Below are positions 23,790 through 32,089 of a stretch of DNA of 37,606 bases, one piece after another (the first letter of the stretch is position 1; every line of letters begins with the position of its first letter). This DNA is from an uncultured Romboutsia sp. (GTDB lineage: Bacteria; Bacillota; Clostridia; Peptostreptococcales; Peptostreptococcaceae). Where the stretch lies: assembly GCA_937907205.1 (NCBI GenBank), contig CALESE010000162.1:1-37606 (forward strand), written 5' to 3'. A program made the position numbers and the translations under genes. The notes beneath the pieces are model-generated. The model was not told the origin of the DNA, searched no databases, and saw only the letters and a program-made list of their open reading frames with translations.

Positions 23790-25166
23790 CTATAAATAAA
23801 AATCTCTTTCACCATTTTTCATTTTTTCTAAACTTACTTTAGTCATGTTCTTTATATCTTCTCTTGGTATATTTTCTACTTCAGTATTTATAATTTCTTG
23901 AGCTTTATCATACAGTTCTTTATCTCCATAGTCTAAAGTAAACTCAAGAAGAGTCATAATTGCATTAGGCTCACATACATATTTTATATTTCCTGATTTT
24001 GCAAGAGCCATAAATCTATCACCAGTTCTTCCTTTTCTATAACATGCTGTACAGTAACTTGGTATATATCCATCGTCTAATAATTCTTTTAATATCTCTA
24101 TTGGACTTCTTTCATCATTAGTTTTAAATTGTTTTACTTCTTCACCTTCTTCTCTTTGCTTATATCCACCAACACCAGTAGATGAACCTGCAGATATTTG
24201 ACTTACTCCATACTTTAGTAATTCTCTTCTCATCTCTGGAGTTTCTCTTGTTGAAAGTATAAGACCAGTAAATGGTACTGCAATTCTTAGTATTGCAACT
24301 ACTTTTTTAAACATTTTATCATCTAATAAATGTGGGTAGTTTTCAAGTGTAACTCCCTTAGCAGGTTGTAATCTTGGCACTGATATAGTGTGGAATCCTA
24401 CTCCATACTTTTCTTCTAAGTGAGCATTATGCATCATAAGACCTAATACTTCAAATCTAGGGTCAGCAAGTCCAAATAATACACCCGCTCCAACATCATC
24501 TATTCCAGCTTCCATAGCTCTATCAAAAGCAGTTAAATGATATTCATAATTTCCTTTTAAAGATTTTGGATGCATCTTATTATAAGAATCTTCATGGTAC
24601 GTTTCTTGGAATAATATATATGTTCCTATTCCTTTTTCATTTAATTTTTTGTAGTTTTCTACAGTAGTAGCAGCTATATTTACATTAACTCTTCTTATTT
24701 CTCCATTTGCATTTTGAGTTTTGTATATTGTGTCTAAACATTCTAGTGCATAATCTATAGGAGCATTTACTGGATCTTCACCAAGTTCTAGCGCTAATCT
24801 TTTATGTCCCATTTGCTCTAAAATTCTAACTTCTTCTGCAACTTCTTCCATAGTTAATTTTCTTCTTGTAAACTTATTATCTCTTTTATATCCACAGTAT
24901 ACACAATTATTTACACAGTAATCACTAACATAAAGAGGAGCAAATACTACTACTCTTTTTCCATATATATCTTTTTTTATTTCTCCAGCTAATTTATATA
25001 TTTCTTCTAAATCATTTTTATCTTCAGCTTGAAGTAATATAGCTATATCTTTATATGATAATCCATCTCTTTTTTTAGCTTTTTCTAAAACTTCTTTAAT
25101 TTCTTCATTACTTGGATTTTTTGTTTCTTCTAATATTTTGTATATAAAATCATGATTTATAAACAT
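23790..25166 (-). CDS. hydG: Radical SAM tyrosine lyase HydG
   Basis: HydG cleaves tyrosine to p-cresol and dehydroglycine and makes the CO and cyanide ligands of the H-cluster as an Fe(CO)2(CN) synthon. The 458-residue protein has the radical SAM motif CVNNCVYC (Cys84, 88, 91) and the C-terminal second cluster motif CTAC followed by Cys about 22 residues later (YVCEPNA), both needed for activity. It has the full length expected. It lies 24 nt behind hydE and 9 nt before hydF. Confidence 0.97.
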   Translation of the reverse strand: MFINHDFIYKILEETKNPSNEEIKEVLEKAKKRDGLSYKDIAILLQAEDKNDLEEIYKLAGEIKKDIYGKRVVVFAPLYVSDYCVNNCVYCGYKRDNKFTRRKLTMEEVAEEVRILEQMGHKRLALELGEDPVNAPIDYALECLDTIYKTQNANGEIRRVNVNIAATTVENYKKLNEKGIGTYILFQETYHEDSYNKMHPKSLKGNYEYHLTAFDRAMEAGIDDVGAGVLFGLADPRFEVLGLMMHNAHLEEKYGVGFHTISVPRLQPAKGVTLENYPHLLDDKMFKKVVAILRIAVPFTGLILSTRETPEMRRELLKYGVSQISAGSSTGVGGYKQREEGEEVKQFKTNDERSPIEILKELLDDGYIPSYCTACYRKGRTGDRFMALAKSGNIKYVCEPNAIMTLLEFTLDYGDKELYDKAQEIINTEVENIPREDIKNMTKVSLEKMKNGERDFYL

Positions 25167-25190
25167 TACTTTTCTCCTTTTATCTTCTAA

Positions 25191-26237
25191 TTATACAAAG
25201 TCTGGATTATCCCCTCTTGAAACAACTAGTTCAAATCCTGCTTCTTTTAGCTTTTCTTCTATGCTATTTCTATACTCTGCATCTTCATCTAATATGAATG
25301 CTTTATTATTATATAAAGAATACTTTTTTCTAACACCCATCGGTGATAAATTTGGCATTATAACATTTGCTCCAGCTCTTAGTCCTTCATTTCTTCCATT
25401 ACTATCAATACTTGCAAGTGCTGTGGTTGCAGGTAAAAGAACCTTTGGTAGTAATAGTCTTGCTATTGCAAGTAAAATTACAGTCTTTTCCGTAGTACCT
25501 GCACTACAATCTCTAAGAGGTGTATCCTTATGAGGAATAAATGGACCTATACCACACATTGCAGGTTCTAATTCTTTTACAAACCTTAAATCATTTACTA
25601 AGTCTTCATTAGTTTGATTAGGAAGTCCTACCATAAATCCTGCTCCTGCTTGGAAACCTATTTCCTTTAAGTTTCTTAAACATCTTCTTCTTTCTTCAAA
25701 TGATTCATTCTTATGAATAGATTCATATAAGCTCTTAGTTGCACTTTCATGTCTAAGTAAAAATCTATCTGCACCAGCTTCATATAACTTTTTGTAAGAA
25801 TCATAGCTTCTTTCTCCAATAGATAAAGTTAGTGCATTGTTTGGAAGTTCTTTTTTAATAGCTTTTATAATTTCTACCATTTTTTCATCAGTGTAGAAAG
25901 CATCTTCTCCACCTTGTAAAACTATAGTCTTATATCCAAGCTCGTCTCCTCTTTTCGCACATTCTAATATATCATCTATATCTAATCTATATCTTTCGGC
26001 ATTTTTATTGCTCCTTCTAAGTCCACAATATAAGCAATCTTTTTTACAGTAGCTACTAATTTCTATTAGTCCTCTAACAAAAACCGTATTTTTGAAATAT
26101 TTATACCTTGTTTTGTAAGCTTTATCTATAAGAAACTTTTTGCTATCATCATCTATATTATCTAATAGATACAATAATTCTTCTCTTGATGCATCATTAG
26201 TATCATATAGCTTTTGTATTATAGCTTTAATATCCAT
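25191..26237 (-). CDS. hydE: Radical SAM maturase HydE
   Basis: HydE acts on the HydG-derived iron complex to prepare the 2Fe precursor of the H-cluster. The 348-residue protein has the radical SAM motif CKKDCLYC (Cys64, 68, 71), the LQGGED segment (SAM binding, cf. GGE motif) and a TIM-barrel pattern (GFMVGLPNQT, IGPFIPHKDTPL) typical of HydE, related to biotin synthase. The ribosome binding site is GAGGTG. It follows hydA after 168 nt holding a hairpin. Confidence 0.97.
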   Translation of the reverse strand: MDIKAIIQKLYDTNDASREELLYLLDNIDDDSKKFLIDKAYKTRYKYFKNTVFVRGLIEISSYCKKDCLYCGLRRSNKNAERYRLDIDDILECAKRGDELGYKTIVLQGGEDAFYTDEKMVEIIKAIKKELPNNALTLSIGERSYDSYKKLYEAGADRFLLRHESATKSLYESIHKNESFEERRRCLRNLKEIGFQAGAGFMVGLPNQTNEDLVNDLRFVKELEPAMCGIGPFIPHKDTPLRDCSAGTTEKTVILLAIARLLLPKVLLPATTALASIDSNGRNEGLRAGANVIMPNLSPMGVRKKYSLYNNKAFILDEDAEYRNSIEEKLKEAGFELVVSRGDNPDFV

Positions 26238-26322
26238 CTTTTCACCTCTGTTTTATATAGTAAAATTCACTTTAATTAAATATACCCTGATAGTCTTATT
26301 AAATTCAAATTTTAATACAAAT

Positions 26323-26359
26323 TAAGCCGCCTTAAAACTATGCATATTAAGACAGCTCA
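26323..26359 (-). terminator. Hairpin between hydA and hydE
   Basis: On the minus strand the arms (26347-26359 and 26323-26335) pair over 13 bp using several G-U pairs, with an 11-nt loop, followed by a weak TAATTTG tail. It pairs well only on the minus strand. It may be a partial terminator or processing stem that raises hydA over the maturase genes. Confidence 0.5.
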
Positions 26360-26405
26360 TAAAAAACTTATATTCTATAAATTATATAATTTCATATTAA
26401 GATGT

Positions 26406-27788
26406 TTATTTATCATTATCAAGACCTAACATATGTTTTTTTGAATCATATGATGTGTGTAAAAGTTCATGAGCTAAGTGTGATAATGGTTCTTTATAAA
26501 ATTCATCGTATACTGCTATTATATCTGGATTTTGGTAACTACATTTTACCTTTAATTCTTCATCTTTGTTATATAACCCTTCTATACGGCTAAGTCTTAT
26601 TTTATCGTTTATTACCTTTGTAGTTTTAGGTTGACCACCGCCACCTATACAACCACCTTTACAAGCCATTACTTCAACAAAGTCATAATGAACTTCATTA
26701 TTTTGTATTTTTTCAATTAATGTTCTTGCATGAGCAGTTCCTTGTACTACAGCTAATTTTAAATTAACATCTCCTATAGTTATAGATGCTTCTTTTACTC
26801 CATCTAATCCTCTTACTGGTTCAAAGTTTAAAAGCTCTCCAGTTGGATCTTCACCTGTTATTGAATGATATGCAGTTCTAACAGCAGCTTCTGTAACACC
26901 ACCACTATTACCAAATATAACTCCTGCACCACTACCTAGACCTAACATATTATCAAACTTAGAACCTTCTAAATTTTCAAAATCTATTCCTTCTTCTTTA
27001 ATCCATTTAGCTAGTTCTTTAGTAGTTATTATAATGTCGTTGTCTCTTAGACCCTCTATGTTGTTGAATTTTGCTGAGTCATTCATCTCTGGTCTATCTA
27101 TTTCAAACTTTTTAGCCGTACATGGCGTAACTGTAACATTTACAATTTTACTTGGGTCAATATTTGCCTTTTTAGCAAAATATGTTTTTATAGTAACCCC
27201 TTGCATACCAATAGGACTTTTAGCAGTAGATAAATTATTTAGTAGTTCTGGATAGAAAGTTTCTACAAATGTAACCCATCCTGGACAGCAACTTGTAAAT
27301 TGAGGTATATTTTCATTTTTTTCAACTATTCTTTTTACAAGCTCATTTGCTTCTTCCATTATAGTCATATCAGCTCCAAAAACAATGTCAAATACATAGT
27401 CTCCACCTAATTCTCTAAGAGCATGAACCATCTTATCTTCAACATAACTCCCAGCTTCCATTTTAAATTCTTCACCTAATGCAACACGAACTGCTGGTGC
27501 TGTGTTAAATATTACTATTTTGTCTTCATCTGCTAAAGCTTCTTTTACTCTATCTATATCTTCTACTTGAGTTATAGCTCCAACTGGGCAAGCTTGAGCA
27601 CATTGTGCACAGTTTACACATATTGCTATATCATTAGTTTTTTCTAAATCAAAAAAATTAGCAACACCTATTTCTCTTTCACATACACGCTTACATATAC
27701 CACATTTTATACATTTTTCGTAGTCTATTTTTATAGCTTTGTTATCCGGCTCTATTGGTACAACTTTTTCTGTAAATAAATGTTTCAT
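26406..27788 (-). CDS. hydA: [FeFe]-hydrogenase catalytic subunit HydA
   Basis: 460 residues, a compact monomer-type [FeFe]-hydrogenase that evolves or takes up H2 with ferredoxin-like electrons. Two [4Fe-4S] clusters are bound by CIKCGICKRVC (Cys26, 29, 32, 36) and CVNCAQCAQAC (Cys57, 60, 63, 67). The H-cluster motifs follow: TSCCPGW (165-171, including the proton-relay cysteine), TPCTAKKFE (221-229; usually MPC) and EVMACKGGCIGGGGQP (about 375-392). It lacks the extra N-terminal ferredoxin and His-ligand clusters of larger enzymes. The ribosome binding site is AAGGAG. There is no signal peptide, so it is cytoplasmic. The maturases hydE, hydG and hydF follow. Confidence 0.96.
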   Translation of the reverse strand: MKHLFTEKVVPIEPDNKAIKIDYEKCIKCGICKRVCEREIGVANFFDLEKTNDIAICVNCAQCAQACPVGAITQVEDIDRVKEALADEDKIVIFNTAPAVRVALGEEFKMEAGSYVEDKMVHALRELGGDYVFDIVFGADMTIMEEANELVKRIVEKNENIPQFTSCCPGWVTFVETFYPELLNNLSTAKSPIGMQGVTIKTYFAKKANIDPSKIVNVTVTPCTAKKFEIDRPEMNDSAKFNNIEGLRDNDIIITTKELAKWIKEEGIDFENLEGSKFDNMLGLGSGAGVIFGNSGGVTEAAVRTAYHSITGEDPTGELLNFEPVRGLDGVKEASITIGDVNLKLAVVQGTAHARTLIEKIQNNEVHYDFVEVMACKGGCIGGGGQPKTTKVINDKIRLSRIEGLYNKDEELKVKCSYQNPDIIAVYDEFYKEPLSHLAHELLHTSYDSKKHMLGLDNDK

Positions 27789-27832
27789 TTTCTAGCACTC
27801 CTTATAAATTACATTATAAATTTTACAATACA

Positions 27833-27841
27833 ATTATATCA
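27833..27841 (-). promoter_or_regulatory. Extended -10 promoter of hydA
   Basis: Minus strand TGATATAAT (TGn-TATAAT), about 45 nt before the start codon; no good -35 is seen. A weak inverted repeat (TTGTAAAATTTATAA, 27814-27828) overlaps the expected start and faintly resembles a Rex site. Confidence 0.45.
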
Positions 27842-28142
27842 TAATAAAGAATATTTAGATATACTGCTGTAATTTGTAATTTTATATAAATTTAATTTGT
27901 AAATATCTCAATTTGATTTCCATTAAAATAAGTAAAAAGACTATGCCGTATAATATTATGTACAATTCCTTTTTATTATGGAAATTACAGTCCAAAAGGT
28001 GCTATATTAGGTATAACTTTCACATAAATTCCATCTAAAGTAAATATTTTATATGTTTTGTATTATTTTATTGAATTATATTTTGACATAGTTTTTTATT
28101 TTATAAACATATATATTTAAATATTTTTTATAAATATAATGG
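27842..28142. other. Intergenic region with a nested inverted repeat
   Basis: About 300 bases without a gene. Nested inverted repeats (atttccat/atggaaat at 27916-27923 and 27978-27985; aaaaag/cttttt at 27934-27939 and 27969-27974) could fold into a roughly 70-nt imperfect hairpin. No conserved riboswitch or small-RNA family is recognised. Confidence 0.35.
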
Positions 28143-28184
28143 AAAAAAGCAACTAAAATATAATTTCATTTTAGTTGCTTTTTA
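28143..28184 (-). terminator. Strong terminator behind the Ig-repeat gene
   Basis: A long stem (arms 28144-28159 and 28168-28183, core AGCAACTAAAAT, 8-nt loop) with A- and T-runs on both sides. It ends the minus-strand Ig-repeat transcript and would work in both directions. Confidence 0.9.
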
Positions 28185-28198
28185 TTATCTAATTTATA

Positions 28199-31100
28199 TT
28201 ATTTTTTCTTTCTTTTGCTGAACACAAATCCACCTACTCCTAGACCTCCAAGTCCTATAGAAGCAAGTATAATTCCAAGCTTACTATTAGATTCTTCATT
28301 TTTTATAGTTCTAGGCTCTTCATTGCTATTTGTTGCTTGTTCATTTTCATCTTCGCTTTCTCTCTCTGCTACTGTTATAACTCTTTTTAAAGTAGATTTG
28401 TTAGAATCATTATCTTCTACTTCATAAGTTAAAGTATATTCACCAACTTTTGATGTATCAACTTCACCTACTACATTTATCTTATCAGTTAAATCTCCAT
28501 CTTCCTCATCAGTAGCACTTATTCCATCTAATGAATTAAATTCATCTCCTACATATACCTTGTCAATTGTACTGCTTAATTTAATCTTTGGTATATTTCC
28601 CTTTGTAGTAGATTCTTTTTCTTTTGTTTCTTTATTGTTGCTTTCTGATTTATTGTCTACTTTATTAACAGTGTTTGAGCTTGATGAATTTTCTTGCTTA
28701 GCTGGTTTATTTTCACCTGATGGCTTATTTGATCCTTCTGGTTTTACTGTTGTACTTGGCTCTGATGGCTTATTTGATCCTTCTGGCGTTACTGAGACTT
28801 CTTTTTCCATTACTGTTACTACTATAGTTACAGTAGTTTTAGCTCCATCTTTATCAGTTACTTCATATGTTAATTTGTAATCACCAGCTTTTGATGTATC
28901 AACATCTCCAGTTACTTTTATGTTACCAGTTATATCACCATCTTCAGCATCTATTGCACTTACACCTTGTAACTTATCAAACTTATCTCCAACATTTATA
29001 ACAGTATTTACACCGTCTAAAATTATCTCTGGAGCTTGATTTGATATATTATCTAAGGCTGTCTTTATTACATCAGCATTTTTTAAGTTATTATCAACTT
29101 TTACTTCTATATAAGTGTCTGTTGATTTTCTAAATAATCTAGCCTTTTGATTTAACTTTAATTTGTATATTGTAAATCCGTCTTTTTCATACTTTGATTC
29201 AACAGTAGGATTTAACTCTTTTAGATTTTCTACAAATCCGTTAAATTTGTCAGATTCTACGTCCTTAACATGAAGCTCTATAGGAGAGTCAATATTTCCA
29301 TTTCCTGATACAGGTGAAACTACACTAGTATCTATAACATCTTTTATATCACTTGATATCGTACCTTCATTTTTGAAGTCAACTATATCTATTTCTACTG
29401 AGTCAGATTTATTACTTCCATCAGTTGTTTTAGCAGTTATAGTTACTTTCCCCTTAGATTTAGCTTTTATCTTAACACTATTACCTACACTTTCTATAGA
29501 AGCTACATCTTCGTTACTAGTTTCCCATTTTATATCTTTTATATCTGCTTTTTTATTTACTGATGCTTTTAGTGTTTTTTCACTTCCAATGTATAGTTTG
29601 TCAATCTTATTTTCTATTGTTATACTATCTGCAAGTACTATACTTCTTTTTACAGTTACATTTATAGTTTTACTTGCCTTTGCACCTTGGCTATCTTCTA
29701 CATTGTATGTTACTGTGTATGTGCCTTCTACATTTGGTTTTACATTGTTTTCTACTACTTTTATTTTACCTGTGATATTTCCATCTTCTTTATCTGTAGC
29801 TGTTACACCTTTTAGTGCATCTTTATCTGTAAAGCTATCTCCTAATTCTATAGTTTTATCACTTGCAGTTATTACTGGTATAGCGTTTATTGTAGCCATT
29901 TTTTCATATACTTTAACATTTACAGTCTTTTTAGCTTTAGCACCTTTATTATCTTCTACACTATATGTTACTGTATAATTACCAGCTTGTTTTGTATTTA
30001 CATTATTTTCTATTACCTTTACTCTATCTGTAATATTTCCATCTTCTTTGTCATATGCTGTTACGCCTTTTAGTGCATCTTTATCTGTAAAGCTATCTCC
30101 TACATTTATAGACTTATCACTTGCATTTATTACTGGTATAGAGTTTATTGCAATTAATCTTGGGTTTACTCTTACATTTATAGTCTTTTTAGCTTTAGCG
30201 CCCTTACTATCTGTTACACTGTATGTTACTGTGTAATCTCCTGGCTGGTTAGTATCTACATTATTTGATTCTACTACTATTTTTTCTGTAATATTTCCAT
30301 CTTCTTTATCTGTAGCTGTTACACCTTCAAGAGCCTCTGTATTTGTAAATTTATCTCCTACTTTTATAACTTTGTCACTTGCAGTTATTACTGGTACAGA
30401 GTTTATTGCACTTGGCTTAGGATTTACTCTTACATTGATAGTCTTTGTAGCTTTAGCTCCTTTACTATCTTCTACACTGTATACAACCTTATAGTTTCCT
30501 ACTTCGTTAGTATTTACTTGGCTTAGATCAACTTTTATATTCTTTGTTAAATCATGATCTTCTTTGTCATATGCAGTTACACCTTTTAGTGCTTCTTCCT
30601 CTGTAAATTTATCTCCTACCCTTACAGTCTTATCACTTGCAGTTATTACTGGTACAGAGTTTATTACACTTGGCTTAGGATTTACTGTTACAGTACTTTG
30701 TACTCTTGTAGTTTTTCCTTTGCTATCAGTTGCACTATATGACACTTTATATTTACCTGGTATAGCTGTATTTACATTACTATCAACCTTTAATTCTATG
30801 TTTTGATCTTCGTCTGTTACAGAAACACCAGCTTTTGGATCAAATGTATCTCCAACTTTTATACTCTTATTTTCAACTCCAGTTATAACTGGTGCCTTAT
30901 TTGCTATAATATTTAAGTTAACAACCTTATTAGCTGTATTTCCATATATATCAGTTGCAGTATATGTCAACTTATATGTTGTATCTGTTTCAGGATCTAA
31001 GTTTAACTCTTTATCGATAGATACATCAACTTTTAAATCTCTTCCCTTTGCATCTACTGCCTTTACATTTTCAAGTGGTTTGAATATATCTCCACCACTT

Positions 31101-32029
31101 ATAGTTATATCTTTTAATTCTTCATCTTCTCTAGTTATAGTTGGAAGTTCTTTTACATTATCTAGAACTACGTTAACTTGTAAATTAATAGCTTCTGATT
31201 TTTCATTATAGCTATCTATTACCACACATTCTAACTCATATACACCTGGGTTATCTTGCTTAAATTCTGTTACAACCTTATTGTTTTGGCTCTTATCCTT
31301 AACTTCAAGTCTTAGAGTTTCATTATCACCTTCGTCTGCATCTTTCATAGTTATTCCTAAGTTTTCAGCTGTTAATTCAAGTGTTTCTCCTTCCACAACT
31401 TGAACATATGGCTTATCTACTTTTATAGTTGGTGCTGTGTTCATAGATATTGTTTCATTGTCATGAACTACACCTAAATTACTATATTCTTTATTCGTAT
31501 TACTTACATACTTATATTCCGATGCATTATTTGGTACTACTTTGTAGCTAGTAGAACCATTCTTTGCCAAAGAATTTGCCTTTACATCAAGTGTAAATAT
31601 ATCTATTTTATCTAATGTCTTTGGTAACGCACTATCTGATGTTATAAGTACATCAATAGTATTATCAGCTTCATTGTAAGTATAATCCGTTAATATACTA
31701 TTTTCCGTTTCTTGAATTTGTCTATTTTTAATTCTTTGTTCTGACTCTTTCTTTACTAAGTCATGTATACTATTTTTTCCGTCTTTTAGACTTACATTTC
31801 CATCTAGCTTTATACTAAATTGTAGAGATTTAGGTATATCCTTAACGTTGTCTATTGCTACTTTTACTGTATCTCTATCAATTTTTTCAACATCTAGTTT
31901 TAATTTATTTCCGATATCTTCACTTTTATTATTTATTATATTATCAACCGCATATGCACCAACTGCTGTCGATGTAAGTACAAGGGTTGATGCTATAGCA
32001 GCTTTTACTGATGGCTTTAACTTTCTCAT
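28199..32029 (-). CDS. Secreted surface protein with tandem Ig-like (DUF5011-type) repeats
   Basis: 1276 residues. Signal peptide at 1-27 (basic start, hydrophobic core, AYA-VDN cleavage site). Residues about 35-210 resemble a cohesin-like beta domain. Next come several Ig-like units, among them five similar ~80-90-residue repeats (VPVITASDK, VGDKFT, GVTA-DKEDG-IT, YTVTYSVEDSKGAKA), one bacterial Ig-2-type unit (about 800-875), a mixed domain, and two more Ig units separated by a Ser/Pro/Asn/Lys-rich linker (about 1115-1180). The C-terminus has a hydrophobic segment and SKRKKK tail but no LPXTG-like motif before it, so it is membrane-anchored rather than clearly sortase-linked. The ribosome binding site GAGAGGGA may be masked by a hairpin. 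It is probably an adhesin or partner of the M60 protein encoded 60 nt upstream. Confidence 0.92.
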   Translation of the reverse strand: MRKLKPSVKAAIASTLVLTSTAVGAYAVDNIINNKSEDIGNKLKLDVEKIDRDTVKVAIDNVKDIPKSLQFSIKLDGNVSLKDGKNSIHDLVKKESEQRIKNRQIQETENSILTDYTYNEADNTIDVLITSDSALPKTLDKIDIFTLDVKANSLAKNGSTSYKVVPNNASEYKYVSNTNKEYSNLGVVHDNETISMNTAPTIKVDKPYVQVVEGETLELTAENLGITMKDADEGDNETLRLEVKDKSQNNKVVTEFKQDNPGVYELECVVIDSYNEKSEAINLQVNVVLDNVKELPTITREDEELKDITISGGDIFKPLENVKAVDAKGRDLKVDVSIDKELNLDPETDTTYKLTYTATDIYGNTANKVVNLNIIANKAPVITGVENKSIKVGDTFDPKAGVSVTDEDQNIELKVDSNVNTAIPGKYKVSYSATDSKGKTTRVQSTVTVNPKPSVINSVPVITASDKTVRVGDKFTEEEALKGVTAYDKEDHDLTKNIKVDLSQVNTNEVGNYKVVYSVEDSKGAKATKTINVRVNPKPSAINSVPVITASDKVIKVGDKFTNTEALEGVTATDKEDGNITEKIVVESNNVDTNQPGDYTVTYSVTDSKGAKAKKTINVRVNPRLIAINSIPVINASDKSINVGDSFTDKDALKGVTAYDKEDGNITDRVKVIENNVNTKQAGNYTVTYSVEDNKGAKAKKTVNVKVYEKMATINAIPVITASDKTIELGDSFTDKDALKGVTATDKEDGNITGKIKVVENNVKPNVEGTYTVTYNVEDSQGAKASKTINVTVKRSIVLADSITIENKIDKLYIGSEKTLKASVNKKADIKDIKWETSNEDVASIESVGNSVKIKAKSKGKVTITAKTTDGSNKSDSVEIDIVDFKNEGTISSDIKDVIDTSVVSPVSGNGNIDSPIELHVKDVESDKFNGFVENLKELNPTVESKYEKDGFTIYKLKLNQKARLFRKSTDTYIEVKVDNNLKNADVIKTALDNISNQAPEIILDGVNTVINVGDKFDKLQGVSAIDAEDGDITGNIKVTGDVDTSKAGDYKLTYEVTDKDGAKTTVTIVVTVMEKEVSVTPEGSNKPSEPSTTVKPEGSNKPSGENKPAKQENSSSSNTVNKVDNKSESNNKETKEKESTTKGNIPKIKLSSTIDKVYVGDEFNSLDGISATDEEDGDLTDKINVVGEVDTSKVGEYTLTYEVEDNDSNKSTLKRVITVAERESEDENEQATNSNEEPRTIKNEESNSKLGIILASIGLGGLGVGGFVFSKRKKK

Positions 32030-32037
32030 ACTTTTCC

Positions 32038-32081
32038 CTCTCTAACTGTTATATTAGAGAGTGCACTTATAATGCACTCTC
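32038..32081 (-). promoter_or_regulatory. Two mutually exclusive hairpins before the Ig-repeat gene
   Basis: In the minus-strand RNA three segments compete: segment 1 GAGAGUGCA (32073-32081) pairs perfectly with segment 2 UGCACUCUC (32057-32065); segment 2 extended to CUCUCUAA (32054-32061) also pairs perfectly over 8 bp with UUAGAGAG (32038-32045), which overlaps the ribosome binding site. The layout resembles a translational attenuator, but no regulatory signal is known. Confidence 0.45.
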
Positions 32082-32089
32082 AATTTTAT

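Noticed and set aside
27814..27828. Rex-type redox operator before hydA
   Set aside because: TTGTAAAATTTATAA matches the Rex consensus only loosely and such repeats are common in AT-rich DNA; kept as a remark in the promoter entry only.
29373..29978. A 201-codon plus-strand open frame opposite the Ig-repeat gene
   Set aside because: It is the antisense of tandem repeats with biased codons, has no ribosome binding site and a hydrophobic, repetitive composition typical of a shadow frame.
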